The notes: generated by a model not told the origin, from the sequence alone. A stretch of DNA of 64,000 bases from Alsobacter metallidurans (GCF_014636935.1 NZ_BMES01000001.1:186001-250000), one strand, 5' to 3'. Shown: positions 8,837 through 17,803, numbered from the stretch's first letter. Made by a program: numbers and translations.

Positions 8837-9839
8837 GGCGGATCCTCGGATTGATGGCCCCGTAGAGCACGTCGATGATCAGGTTCACGACGATCACCAT
8901 GGATGAGATCAGCAGGATGCCGCCCTGCAGGGCGGGGTAGTCGCGCCGGCCGATCGCCTCGATCAGCCACTTGCCGACGCCTGGCCACGAGAAGATGGTC
9001 TCGGTCAGGACCGCGCCGGCCAGCAACGTGCCGACCTGCAGCCCCACGATGGTGACCACCGGGATCAGCGCGTTGCGCAGCGCGTGATAGCCGATCACCC
9101 GAAACGGCGACAAGCCCTTGGCCTTTGCGGTGCGAACATAGTCCTCGCTCAGCACCTCCAGCATGGACGAGCGCGTCATACGGGCGATCACGGCCAGCGG
9201 CACCGTGCCGAGCACGATCATCGGCAAGATCAGGTGGTGCAGCGCCGACCAGAACGCGCCCGGCTGGTCGGACTTCAGTGCGTCGATCAGCATGAAGCCG
9301 GTGACGGGCTCGAAGTAGTAGTTGATCAGGTCGATGCGCCCGGACACTGGCGTCAACCCCCAGCGCTCCGACACGAGCATGATCAACAGGAGGCCCCACC
9401 AGAAGATCGGCATCGAGAAGCCCGTCACGGCCGCGCCCATGAGGGTGTGGTCGAACCAGCTGCCGCGCTTCACGGCTGCGATCACGCCCGCCGGCACGCC
9501 CAGCAGCACCGCAAACAGCATGGCGGCGGCCGAAAGCTCCAGGGTGGCCGGAAACAGGGCGAAGAACTCGGTCAGCACCTTTTCGTTGGTCACCACCGAG
9601 GTGCCAAAGTCGCCATGGAGCAGCTGCCACACATAGTCGGCGAACTGCTTCCAGATCGGCTGATCGAGGCCGAGCTCGTGCCGGAACTGCGCCAGCCGCT
9701 CGGGCGAAATGCCGCGCTCGCCGGTGCGCACCTCCACGGGGTCGCCCGGCACCATCCGGATGGCCACGAAGGTCACGAACATCAGCGCAAAGAAGGTGGG
9801 CAACGTCAGCGCCGCACGCTTCAGGAGAAATTTGATCAT
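8826..9839 (-). CDS. dppB: Dipeptide-type ABC permease (DppB-like)
   Basis: First permease of the peptide importer, 337 residues. The N-terminal MIKFLLKRAALTLPTFF helix with the following GDP motif (MVPGDPVEVR) is diagnostic of DppB/OppB. The EAA loop (DYVRTAKAKGLSPFRVIGYHALRNAL) and the ETIFSWPGVGKW C-terminal block are both present. It follows dppA on the minus strand after about 200 bases that contain two strong hairpins, and overlaps dppC by 11 bases. Confidence 0.93.
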   Translation of the reverse strand: MIKFLLKRAALTLPTFFALMFVTFVAIRMVPGDPVEVRTGERGISPERLAQFRHELGLDQPIWKQFADYVWQLLHGDFGTSVVTNEKVLTEFFALFPATLELSAAAMLFAVLLGVPAGVIAAVKRGSWFDHTLMGAAVTGFSMPIFWWGLLLIMLVSERWGLTPVSGRIDLINYYFEPVTGFMLIDALKSDQPGAFWSALHHLILPMIVLGTVPLAVIARMTRSSMLEVLSEDYVRTAKAKGLSPFRVIGYHALRNALIPVVTIVGLQVGTLLAGAVLTETIFSWPGVGKWLIEAIGRRDYPALQGGILLISSMVIVVNLIIDVLYGAINPRIRHGR

Positions 9840-9963
9840 CGAATCCTACGCAGGATCGGGGGATGCGGCCCGGGGGCGGCCGGCGGTCCCACCTATGCAC
9901 GTCGTGCGCCACGGGCGCCCTGGGGCCTGCAACGCTCACGTCGGATACTAGCCCAAAACACGA

Positions 9964-9995
9964 GATCGGCGGAGCGCCTTGGGCGTCCGCCGATC
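9964..9995 (-). other. Intra-operon stem-loop between dppA and dppB (1)
   Basis: A near-perfect hairpin: GATCGGCGGA with its mirror TCCGCCGATC and additional GCGCC/GGCG pairing around a TTG loop. It lies in the dppA-dppB gap. Such hairpins after the binding-protein gene often stabilise the upstream message or attenuate read-through, so that binding protein exceeds permease. No gene is present in this gap (9840-10036). Confidence 0.6.
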
Positions 9996-10009
9996 CCGCG
10001 CCGTTCAGT

Positions 10010-10032
10010 GCGGGAGGGTTAAGCCCTCCCGC
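10010..10032 (-). terminator. Hairpin just after dppA (leaky terminator or stabiliser)
   Basis: A perfect 9-bp stem (GCGGGAGGG/CCCTCCCGC) with a TTAAG loop begins four bases beyond the dppA stop codon, reading on the minus strand. With the hairpin at 9964-9995 it forms a tandem pair. Partial termination after the abundantly needed binding-protein gene is the likely role; no T-tract is visible. Confidence 0.6.
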
Positions 10033-10036
10033 AGCC

Positions 10037-11641
10037 TCACTTCATGTCGACGCCATAGAACTCGTGGCGGTTGAAGGGGCTCATCTTGTAGCCGGTCACT
10101 TCCTTGCGCATCGGCTCGTACACGATCGAGTGCGCGATGGTCATGTCCGGGGCGTCTTCCTTCTGGATCAGCTGCATTTCCTCATACAGCTTGGCGCGCT
10201 CCTTGTTGTCCGACATGGCGGCGGCCTTCTTCAGCCGGTCGTCGAACTCCTTGTTGCACCACTTGGACAGGTTCTGGCCGCCCGGACGGGCCGCCGAACA
10301 GCCGCGCAGGAAGAAGAAGTTGTCCGGGTCGCCGTTGTCGCCGGTCCAGCCGAGCTGGCCCGTGATGTGCTCGCCCTGCTGCATGCGCTTGCGGTACTCG
10401 CCCCACTCGTAGGTCACCAGCTTGGCGTTGATGCCGAGCTTGGCGAGGTCCGACTGCATCATTTCGGCGATGCGCTTGCCGTTCGGGTTGTAGGGGCGCT
10501 GCACCGGCATGTACCAAAGGTCGATCTCGAGCGGCGTCTTCACGCCGGCCTTCTCGAGCAGCTCCTTGGCTTTGGCCTGGTCGAACGGGTAGTCCTTCAC
10601 GGTGTCGTTGTAGGACCAGATCGTCGGCGGGATCAGGTTCTTGGCCGGCGCGCCGGCGCCCAGGTACACGTCCCGGATGATCGCAGCCTTGTCGACCGCC
10701 ATGTTCATCGCCTGGCGCACTTCCTTCTTGTCGAAGGGCGGCTTGGTGACGTTGAACGACCAGTAAGCGATGTTGAGGCCCGGCTGCTGCATCATCTGCA
10801 GAGCCGCATCCTTCTTGATCTCCTCGAGATCGGCCGGGCGCGGATAGGCCATGTGGTGGCACTCGCCCTTGCGCAGCTTGGCGAGGCGAGCCGTCGGGTC
10901 AGGCGTGATCGCGAACACCAGGTCGTCGATCAGGGCCTTCTCCTGGCCGAAATAATCCTTGTTCGCCTTGAAGCGGATCACCGCGTCCTTCTGGTAGGCG
11001 ACAAACGAGAACGGACCGGTGCCGACCGGGATCTGGTCCATCAGCTCGGGCTTGCCCTGCTTCACCAGGAAGTCGGCGTATTCCTGCGAGTGGATGGACG
11101 CGAAGTCCATCGCCAGGTTCGCCAGGATGGGCGCGTTCGGCTCGTTAAGCGTCATCACGACCGTGTAGTCGTCCTTCTTCTCGATCGTCTTCAACAGCTT
11201 GGGCATGTCCATGTCGTTGAAGTAGTCGTATTTGCCGCCCGACACCTTGAAGAAGGGATGGTCTTCCTTCCACTGGCGGTTGAACGAGAACAGCACGTCA
11301 TCCGCGTTGAAGTCGCGGCTGGGCTTAAAATCCTTGGTGGCGTGGAATTTCACGCCCTTGCGGAGCTTGAAGGTGATCACCTTCGCGTCGTCCGAGAAGG
11401 TCCAGCTCTCCGCCAGGCCCGGCACAACCGTGGTGGAGCCGCGGGCGAATTCGGTAAGCTGGTTGTAAACCGGGCGCGCGGCGTCGAAGCTGGTGCCGGT
11501 GGTGTTCAGCGCAGGGGTGAAGTTTTCCGGGCTGCCCTCCGAGCAGTAGACGAGCGTTTTGGCCGAAACGGCCGTGGAGCCCATCAACAGAGCCGCGAGC
11601 CCGAGGCCCAGAAGGCCTTTGGCGGTTGCATAGCGTGTCAT
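10037..11641 (-). CDS. dppA: Dipeptide-type ABC binding protein (DppA-like)
   Basis: Periplasmic binding protein of solute-binding family 5, 534 residues. It has a Sec signal peptide (MTRYATAKGLLGLG..., cleavage after VSA near residue 27), then TLVYCSEGSPENFTPALNTT and VVPGLAESWTFSDD, the family-5 signature region. The ATG at 11641 is preceded by GAGGGGAAG at six bases; longer in-frame starts up to 11974 would run across the tRNA gene and are rejected. It is the first gene of dppA-dppB-dppC. Dipeptide or haem-precursor binding is typical of close relatives, but the actual ligand is unknown. Confidence 0.92.
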   Translation of the reverse strand: MTRYATAKGLLGLGLAALLMGSTAVSAKTLVYCSEGSPENFTPALNTTGTSFDAARPVYNQLTEFARGSTTVVPGLAESWTFSDDAKVITFKLRKGVKFHATKDFKPSRDFNADDVLFSFNRQWKEDHPFFKVSGGKYDYFNDMDMPKLLKTIEKKDDYTVVMTLNEPNAPILANLAMDFASIHSQEYADFLVKQGKPELMDQIPVGTGPFSFVAYQKDAVIRFKANKDYFGQEKALIDDLVFAITPDPTARLAKLRKGECHHMAYPRPADLEEIKKDAALQMMQQPGLNIAYWSFNVTKPPFDKKEVRQAMNMAVDKAAIIRDVYLGAGAPAKNLIPPTIWSYNDTVKDYPFDQAKAKELLEKAGVKTPLEIDLWYMPVQRPYNPNGKRIAEMMQSDLAKLGINAKLVTYEWGEYRKRMQQGEHITGQLGWTGDNGDPDNFFFLRGCSAARPGGQNLSKWCNKEFDDRLKKAAAMSDNKERAKLYEEMQLIQKEDAPDMTIAHSIVYEPMRKEVTGYKMSPFNRHEFYGVDMK

Positions 11642-11887
11642 CAACTTCCCCTCGTCACTTGTTCTTCGGGCCACGGCGGGCCCGGCCGTCTCGGGACAGC
11701 GTAGGCCTAGCAAAGCGCTTTTCGCCGCCGCACGCAATCGCCATCCCGACGCCACAAAAAGCGCGTCACAGGCCGCCGAACCGCCCTTTCGGAGGAATGC
11801 GCGCCGCGATGGTCCCTGACCTTCGCGAAACCCGCCCCATTGCCCCCCGCGCCGCAATCGGCTAGACACGGTCCGCCGGCCATGCCG

Positions 11888-11967
<80 letters not shown>

Positions 11968-12230
11968 TTTTCACCTAGCAATCGCACCGACTTAGCGGCG
12001 CTCAGAAGCTTCAGTGACGCCGGCCTGTCTCTGCGGGTAGCACGGGCGCCGACCCGGCATGCGCTGTCGGCTGCGGTGGCCAAAGACGGCGCCAAGCAGG
12101 CCTGGACAGACATCCATGGCGCCGGGCCGTCGTGCCTCTCAGCCCGATGACTCATCTCAAGGCGTGGTGCGCGATCATCGCATACTGATGAGGCGGTCGA
12201 TTGCCCCCTGCACCGGGAGAAGAAGCGCCA

Positions 12231-13736
12231 ATGAGAGCCTCATTGCTGACGATCGCCGCGAGCGGCATGGCGTTTTCAGGTTGCATCGCGAGCGCTGCGG
12301 ACTTCGCCTTCACAACCCCAATGCCGCCGGGCGTTGTAGCGCCCGATTCTGTCGAGACCCGTCTGGGGACGCTCAAGATTTTCGGGGGCTTCCCGGACAA
12401 GGACAGCGTCCAGAAGCTCTACGACAACCTGGATTTCCAGCAGGCCGTCCAAGCCTACTTGCTCGCGTTGCCTGTGGTGAATCAGGTCGGCAATCGGGAC
12501 GGCATCCTCAGTCTCGGGCCCGCCAACACGACGGTGCCGATCTGGGAGACGATGGTCGACTCTCGGACAATCGAGCTGACGGCCAACAATAACACGCCGT
12601 ACACATGGTTCTGGCTGGACCTTCGTGACGGACCTGTTGTGGTGGAATCGCCGCCCAACGTGCTCGGGGTGTCGAATGACATGTGGTATAATTGGGTCGG
12701 CGACGTTGGCCTCGCCGGCCCAGACAAGGGAAAGGGCGGCAAGTTCCTCTTCTTGCCCCCCGGATACAAGGGCGACATCCCTGACGGCTATTTCATCATG
12801 CGACCGGCCTCCAGTGCGGTCTGGCTCGCGTGGCGCAGCTTCCTGGTGGACGGTGATCCGAAGCCGGGAGTCGAAGCGGTTAAAAAGCTGACCAAGATCT
12901 ATCGGCTGAAGGACGCGGCCAATCCGCCGAAACTCACCTTTGTCGACATGTCGAGCAAGCCATTCAACATGGTCGCCCCGGCCGACTACCGCTTCTGGGA
13001 GTTACTCGACAAGGTCGTTCAGGAGGAGCCGACCGATTCGGTGGACGCAACAACGCTCGGCTTCTGGAATGCCATCGGCATCAGAAAGGGCCAGGCCTTC
13101 GCTCCCGACGCGCGCATGAAGAAAATCTTGGCCGAAACCGCGATTGTGGGCGATGCGACAGCCCGAGCGATTATGTACAGATGGCGCGGCGCGGACGGCT
13201 ACTGGTATCCGGACGACCCAAAGAGCCATTGGCGTCTTGGGTTCATCGGCGGCTACCAGTTCAAGGAGAACGGCGCCAGGCTGTTGAACGGCTATGCCGG
13301 CTTTTTCTTCTACGCCACAGGCGTCACGCCCGCGATGGACAGCCGGATCATTGGCGAGGGATCGCAGTACATGGCGATGTTCGTCGACTCGAAGGGAGAC
13401 GTTCTCGATGGCGGAAAGAATTATAAACTGACGCTGCCAAAGGACATCCCGGTGAGGAATTTCTGGTCAGTCATCGTCTACGATAACCAGACCCGTTCGA
13501 TGCTCCAGACCGACCAGCGCTTTCCCAGCGTCAGTAGCCAGACGAAGGGCGTCCAAACCAACGTCGATGGCTCCGTAGATGTCTATTTCGGCCCGACACC
13601 CCCGCCAGGGAAGGAAATCAACTGGGTGCAGACCGTTCCAGACAAGAGCTGGAACATTCTGCTTCGACTCTACGGGCCCGAGAAAGCGTGGTTCGACAAG
13701 ATATGGCGTCCTGGCGAGATTGAACTTCAACGTTGA
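12231..13736 (+). CDS. Secreted DUF1254/DUF1214 protein
   Basis: A 501-residue exported protein with an N-terminal signal peptide (MRASLLTIAASGMAFSGCIASAA) followed by a DUF1254 domain and a C-terminal DUF1214 domain. Recognisable family stretches are NNNTPYTWFWLDLRDGPVVV in the first and KNYKLTLPKDIPVRNFWSVI followed by YDNQTRSML in the second. These proteins are widespread, and their biochemical role is not established. Cys18 in SGC could be a lipobox remnant, but the context is poor. The ATG follows GGGAGAAG at good spacing. The gene is richer in A+T at third positions than its neighbours and lies just after the tRNA, hinting at horizontal acquisition. No operon partner is evident. Confidence 0.82.
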   Translation: MRASLLTIAASGMAFSGCIASAADFAFTTPMPPGVVAPDSVETRLGTLKIFGGFPDKDSVQKLYDNLDFQQAVQAYLLALPVVNQVGNRDGILSLGPANTTVPIWETMVDSRTIELTANNNTPYTWFWLDLRDGPVVVESPPNVLGVSNDMWYNWVGDVGLAGPDKGKGGKFLFLPPGYKGDIPDGYFIMRPASSAVWLAWRSFLVDGDPKPGVEAVKKLTKIYRLKDAANPPKLTFVDMSSKPFNMVAPADYRFWELLDKVVQEEPTDSVDATTLGFWNAIGIRKGQAFAPDARMKKILAETAIVGDATARAIMYRWRGADGYWYPDDPKSHWRLGFIGGYQFKENGARLLNGYAGFFFYATGVTPAMDSRIIGEGSQYMAMFVDSKGDVLDGGKNYKLTLPKDIPVRNFWSVIVYDNQTRSMLQTDQRFPSVSSQTKGVQTNVDGSVDVYFGPTPPPGKEINWVQTVPDKSWNILLRLYGPEKAWFDKIWRPGEIELQR

Positions 13737-14032
13737 TCATCGGGGATCCTGCCGACGGTGAACTCTCACTGCAGCGTTGCTCGGCTATTCAGTTGGGAGC
13801 CTTGGAGGCTGCGAGCCGCGGGCCGGCGACGGTCCGGGTGTGGCGCGGCGCCTCAGCTTGTTTGCTGTCCAATGCGCCAAGCAGGATCTCGACTCAGGTC
13901 GGGAAAATGAGAGTTCGCTCCTGTGCAGTTTGCCCTGTTGACGGAATGCGTCTGGCTCGACGGTGCAGAACCGTGTTCCATGGTTCGTCAAACATTGGAT
14001 AGGCGATCGTTGAGCAACCTAGAGCGCTGCTT

Positions 14033-15286
14033 TTGAGTTCGGGCCCGCTGGCGGCAAAGGAGCCCTCTGGGGCGCCCGCGAACCCAGGGGCGAACCAAAC
14101 CCTCGACGGGTTGAACTTTCTGCTGGCGGACGTGCGCGGCGGACTTGGTCCTTATGTCGGCGTGTTCCTGATTACGCAGGCCGGTTGGGACCAAGCGACG
14201 CTGGGAGCGGTGCTGACCCTCAGCGGCCTGGTCGGAATTGCGGTGCATGCGCCGATAGGCGCCCTCATCGACGCCTCGCGAGCCAAACGCGCGATCCTGG
14301 TCACCGCGATCGTGCTGCTCGCCATCTCGTCGCTGGCCATCATCTCGGCGCCGACCGTCCCTGTCGTGTTCGCCGCCGATGTCACGATGGCGGCGCTCGG
14401 CGCCGTGTTCGCGCCGGTTGTGGCCGCCATCACCTTAGGGCTGACCCCGACAGCCGCGCTGGCGGCACGCTTCGGCCGCAACGCCGCCTTCGACAAGATC
14501 GGCAACGTGTTTATCGCTCTTTTGGCGGGGGTGGTCGGCGCCTCTTTCGGGCAGGGCGCTGTGTTCTGGCTGGTTCCGCTATTTGGACTTCTGGCTATCC
14601 TGGCTACGCTGCGCATTCGGCCGCAAGACATCAACCATCGCCGAGCCCGGGGTTTCGACGCCCAGCCGCCGCCGATCTCGCACTCCTCCGAAACCGACGA
14701 AAAGCCCGAGGCTTGGTTTCGGTTGCTCGGTCGTCGCGACGTCGCGATCCTGGCGCTTGTGGCCGCGTCGTTCCATTTTGCAAACGCGCCCATGCTCAAC
14801 ATGGTGAGCCAGAAACTGGCGCTGGCGCATCCCGGCGAGGAGAGTGCGCTGACAGCGACGGCCGTCCTGATCGCCCAACTCTCCACGATTCCGGCCAGCC
14901 TCCTGCTGGCGCGGGCCGACCTGGTCGGCCGGAAACCGTTCCTCATAGTCGCGTTGGCGGCGCTGCCTGTGCGGGGCGCGATTTTCGCACTGTCGGACAA
15001 TGCCGTCGTTCTGCTCGCGGCGCAGGTGCTGGACGGCGTTGGGGCCGGCCTCTTTGACGCCCTCCTGCCGCTTATGCTGGCCGACGCAGTGCGAGGTTCT
15101 GGCCGTTACACGCTCGCGCGCGGCCTGCTTGGCACGATACAGGGAATAGGCGGCTCGCTCAGCAATGTCGTATCCGGCGGTCTGATCGTCGCGGCAGGAT
15201 ACAACGCGACCTTCGCGATTCTGGCCGGGGTCGGACTGCTGGTGCTTGTGGCTGCATGGCAATCCGGCATAGTGGCCCGGCGCTAG
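14033..15286 (+). CDS. MFS transporter with TTG start
   Basis: A twelve-helix major facilitator protein of 417 residues. An in-frame stop at 14000 and the lack of ATG or GTG before the first helix make TTG at 14033 the most likely start; the ribosome-binding site is weak. The sequence shows MFS motif A after TM2 (GALIDASRAKRAIL) and a central cytoplasmic loop rich in charged residues (REARGFDAQPP-like part around residues 205-225). The second half repeats the pattern. The substrate is unknown. The 296 bases before it hold no gene that I can support. It belongs to the less GC-rich stretch that follows the tRNA. Confidence 0.8.
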   Translation: MSSGPLAAKEPSGAPANPGANQTLDGLNFLLADVRGGLGPYVGVFLITQAGWDQATLGAVLTLSGLVGIAVHAPIGALIDASRAKRAILVTAIVLLAISSLAIISAPTVPVVFAADVTMAALGAVFAPVVAAITLGLTPTAALAARFGRNAAFDKIGNVFIALLAGVVGASFGQGAVFWLVPLFGLLAILATLRIRPQDINHRRARGFDAQPPPISHSSETDEKPEAWFRLLGRRDVAILALVAASFHFANAPMLNMVSQKLALAHPGEESALTATAVLIAQLSTIPASLLLARADLVGRKPFLIVALAALPVRGAIFALSDNAVVLLAAQVLDGVGAGLFDALLPLMLADAVRGSGRYTLARGLLGTIQGIGGSLSNVVSGGLIVAAGYNATFAILAGVGLLVLVAAWQSGIVARR

Positions 15287-15413
15287 CAGATCGTCGACGG
15301 CGTGGCCAAGACCCCATCTCGGGCTTGTGACAAATAACTACGCCGAGGGGCGGCAGATGGAAAAGCTCACGGAGACGCGGGCGCAACGCCAAAGGCCAAG
15401 TTGCCTCTTCGCA

Positions 15414-15432
15414 GGAAATTTATATATTTTCC
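15414..15432. promoter_or_regulatory. Palindromic AT-rich site at the GntR start codon (putative operator)
   Basis: GGAAATTTATATATTTTCC has GGAAA/TTTCC arms around an AT-rich centre and ends three bases before the regulator's ATG. It stands out sharply in GC-rich surroundings. The similar AT-rich palindrome at 16158-16172 flanks the other end of the same gene, so both are candidate binding sites for this GntR protein (autorepression and control of the TRAP operon). Confidence 0.5.
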
Positions 15433-15435
15433 AGG

Positions 15436-16167
15436 ATGACTGAAAAAGCTGAAGACTCCGCCGAGCGGACGGCCACCCAAGCCAGCGCGTTATGTGATCG
15501 GCTTCGGCGCGACCTGCTGGAAGGTCGGTTGCGGCCGAGCCGCCGATTGCAGTTGAAATACCTGATGCAACAGTATGATGCTGGCCAAACGCCCATTCGC
15601 GAGGCGTTGAACCGGTTGGCGTCGGAAGGGCTGGTTGAGATCCGCGACCAACGCGGGTTCGTGGTGGCGGGCATCAGCGCGGATGAGCTGCGGGAGTTGA
15701 CGAAGACGCGGTGCTGGCTGGAGGAGCGCGCCCTGCGCGAATCGATGGCGGCGGCGTCTCCGGAGTGGGAAGAGGCTCTGGTAGTCGCTTGGCACCGGTT
15801 GTCCAAGGCTCCGCGGTCGCTCTCGCGCGAGGTTTTCGACAGCAATCCTGAATGGGAGCGACTGCACCGGATCTTTCATCGGCAGTTGATCATTGGCTGC
15901 GGGTCGCGGTGGCTTGTGAACTATTGCGAACAGCAAGCCGATCTTCTGTATCGATACAGGCAGCTATCCATTCGACGCGTGTATCCCACGCGCAACGTCA
16001 AGGATGAGCACGAAGCTATTCTGAAGGCGGTGGTCGATGGCGACGCCGAGGGCGCGGTGGCGTTGCTGACCGCGCACTACCAGGGCACAGCCAACGTGAT
16101 CCTGTCCGATCCGGACGTGTTCGGCCCCGGCGTTATACAAAAAACCGATATGGCGAAAGATTTATAA
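15436..16167 (+). CDS. GntR-family regulator, FadR/FCD subfamily
   Basis: A DNA-binding transcription factor of 243 residues. The N-terminal winged helix (about residues 15-80) contains the GntR signature GQTPIREALNRLASEGLVEI, followed by a C-terminal all-helical FCD ligand domain. Candidate metal/ligand-binding His residues are seen in RIFHRQLI and DEHEAILKAV. FCD regulators usually sense small carboxylic acids and repress adjacent catabolic operons. It directly precedes, in the same direction, a TRAP transporter plus aromatic ring-cleavage genes, which it most likely controls. AT-rich palindromes lie at both ends of the gene. The inducer is unknown. Confidence 0.9.
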   Translation: MTEKAEDSAERTATQASALCDRLRRDLLEGRLRPSRRLQLKYLMQQYDAGQTPIREALNRLASEGLVEIRDQRGFVVAGISADELRELTKTRCWLEERALRESMAAASPEWEEALVVAWHRLSKAPRSLSREVFDSNPEWERLHRIFHRQLIIGCGSRWLVNYCEQQADLLYRYRQLSIRRVYPTRNVKDEHEAILKAVVDGDAEGAVALLTAHYQGTANVILSDPDVFGPGVIQKTDMAKDL

Positions 16168-16172
16168 AATCT
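16158..16172. promoter_or_regulatory. Palindromic site upstream of the TRAP operon (putative GntR operator)
   Basis: AGATTTATAAAATCT is a near-perfect palindrome overlapping the end of the GntR gene and 84 bases before dctP. It shares the TTTATA core with the site at 15414-15432. A TTGACC at 16175-16180 immediately beyond could be a -35 element. Assignment to the adjacent GntR protein is inferred. Confidence 0.5.
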
Positions 16173-16255
16173 ATTGACCGGAGTAGCCGGCGTCGGCACA
16201 CTCGCTCCCAACAGGTCGGTGGATTCATCCGGCCGCCCAGAGCGGGAGGACGATC

Positions 16256-17269
16256 GTGTCGAAGAGCTTCCAGGTTTCGCGTCGGACCGCCATTGTGGCC
16301 GCTGCGACCGCCATCATCTCGACGGGCGCCCGCGCGGAAGATTTCGAGCTCAAGGTTTCGCACTTCCTGCCGCCCAACCACACGTTCCAGAAGGAGCTGG
16401 CGCGTTGGGGCGAGGAACTCGAGAAGGCGTCCGGCGGCCGGCTGAAGCTGAAGCTCTATCCGGCGGCGCAGCTCGGGCCGCCCCAGCGCCAGTTCGACGT
16501 CGTTCGCAGCGGCGTGGCCGACATCTCCATCGGCCTGACCGGCTCGACGCCCGGCCGCTACCCGGTGACCGAGATCGTGTCGGAGGCCTATGTGGCCCCG
16601 TCCGGCGGCACGGCCAGCGCGCTGACGTCCCGTCGCCTGACGGAGCTGATGCCCATCTATCTGGCCTCCGAATATCCAGGCATGAAGGTGCTGTGGGGCA
16701 TGGTGACGGCGCCGCTGAAGTTCCATACCGCCCGGGTCGCGCTCCGCAAGGCCGACGACTTCAAGGGCCTGCGCATCCGCTATGCGGGCGAGCAGTTTGC
16801 CGAGGTGATCTCGGCGCTCGGCGCAGCGCCGCTGGCGGTGCCGCCGGGCGAGACCCAGGATGGGCTCGCGAAGGGCATCATCGATGGGGCGACCTTCCCG
16901 TACGAGGGCGCCCAGAGCTTCGATCTCGGCACCGTGGTGAAGTATTCCATGGAGCCCGGCGTCAGCACGGCCACGTTCATCGCGGTCATGAACCCGAAGA
17001 AGTTCGAGGCGCTGCCGAAGGACCTGCAGGACTTGGTCGAGAAGTCTACCGGCCCCGAAATGGCCGCGCGCTTTGGAGCGGCGCTGGACGACGCCGAAAA
17101 GGCGGGGCGCGACTACATGGTCGCGAAGGGCGTCGAGATCACCACGATGCCGCCCGAGGAGCTGAACAAGATCAAGGGTCGGCTCGGCGCGCTGCTGGAG
17201 AAGCGGCTCGACGCCCTCGAGAAGGGCGGCAAGCCTGCGCGCAAGTTCTACGCCGACTACATCAAGTAA
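16256..17269 (+). CDS. dctP: TRAP transporter substrate-binding protein (DctP type)
   Basis: Periplasmic receptor of a tripartite ATP-independent transporter, 337 residues. It begins at GTG 16256 with GGGAGGA upstream. The leader SRRTAIVAAATAIISTGARA resembles a Tat-like or Sec signal, and the mature part begins EDFELKVSHFLPPNHTFQ, the DctP family opening. The conserved ligand-clamping arginine region is in the FKGLRIRYAGEQ stretch, near residue 170. TRAP receptors typically bind carboxylates. The downstream aromatic genes suggest an aromatic or carboxylated ring-fission substrate. It forms an operon with dctQ and dctM, 15 bases apart. Confidence 0.92.
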   Translation: MSKSFQVSRRTAIVAAATAIISTGARAEDFELKVSHFLPPNHTFQKELARWGEELEKASGGRLKLKLYPAAQLGPPQRQFDVVRSGVADISIGLTGSTPGRYPVTEIVSEAYVAPSGGTASALTSRRLTELMPIYLASEYPGMKVLWGMVTAPLKFHTARVALRKADDFKGLRIRYAGEQFAEVISALGAAPLAVPPGETQDGLAKGIIDGATFPYEGAQSFDLGTVVKYSMEPGVSTATFIAVMNPKKFEALPKDLQDLVEKSTGPEMAARFGAALDDAEKAGRDYMVAKGVEITTMPPEELNKIKGRLGALLEKRLDALEKGGKPARKFYADYIK

Positions 17270-17284
17270 CCGGGCGGTGACGGC

Positions 17285-17803
17285 GTGAGCCAGGAACAGA
17301 GCATGGGGCCGGCGTCGCGGCGCACGCGTGTCATCGCCGCGGTCGCGCAGGCGCAGACTGGGCTTGCGATGGCGGCCGCCGGCGTGATCGTGGCCAGCAC
17401 GACGGCCGACGTCGTGCTTCGCTACGGCTTCGGCAAGCCCATCCACGGCGCCTATGACGTCGTGGAGTGCATGCTGGCGCTGTTCGTGTTTCACGGGCTC
17501 TCGGCCGTGTTTCTTTCGCGCTCCAACATCACCATCGACCTCGTGGACCACTTCGTCGGCCTTGGCGCGCGACGCGCGCTGGTGCGGTTCGGCGATCTCG
17601 TCCAGGTGCTGGCGCTCGCGCTGATCGCGTGGGCGATGATCAGCCCGGCGATCCAGGCCTACGACTATGGCGACCGGAAGCTCGAACTCGGGCTGCCGCT
17701 CTGGGTGGTGTGGGTCTTTGTGTTCACCGGCATCGCGGGCACGATCCTGAGCGCGATCGGGGCGCTGTTGAGCCCCGTTGCCGACGCCGGCGGAGCGCAT
17801 TGA
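17285..17803 (+). CDS. dctQ: TRAP transporter small permease (DctQ type)
   Basis: The four-helix small membrane subunit, 172 residues, the usual size. Family features include DVVLRYGFGKPIHGAYDVVE between TM1 and TM2 and the RSNITIDLVDHFV segment. It starts at GTG 17285, 15 bases after dctP, and its TGA overlaps the ATG of dctM (TGATG), a coupling commonly seen in TRAP operons. With DctM it forms the Na+- or H+-driven carrier that accepts ligand from DctP. Confidence 0.9.
   Translation: MSQEQSMGPASRRTRVIAAVAQAQTGLAMAAAGVIVASTTADVVLRYGFGKPIHGAYDVVECMLALFVFHGLSAVFLSRSNITIDLVDHFVGLGARRALVRFGDLVQVLALALIAWAMISPAIQAYDYGDRKLELGLPLWVVWVFVFTGIAGTILSAIGALLSPVADAGGAH

Noticed and set aside
9863-11704. 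A 613-codon open frame on the plus strand opposite dppA
   Set aside because: dppA on the minus strand has a signal peptide, family motifs and a ribosome-binding site; the plus frame has none and is its antisense shadow.
13737-14032. Possible small gene (about 68 codons on the minus strand) between the DUF1254 and MFS genes
   Set aside because: No ribosome-binding site, no domain and unremarkable composition; treated as intergenic.
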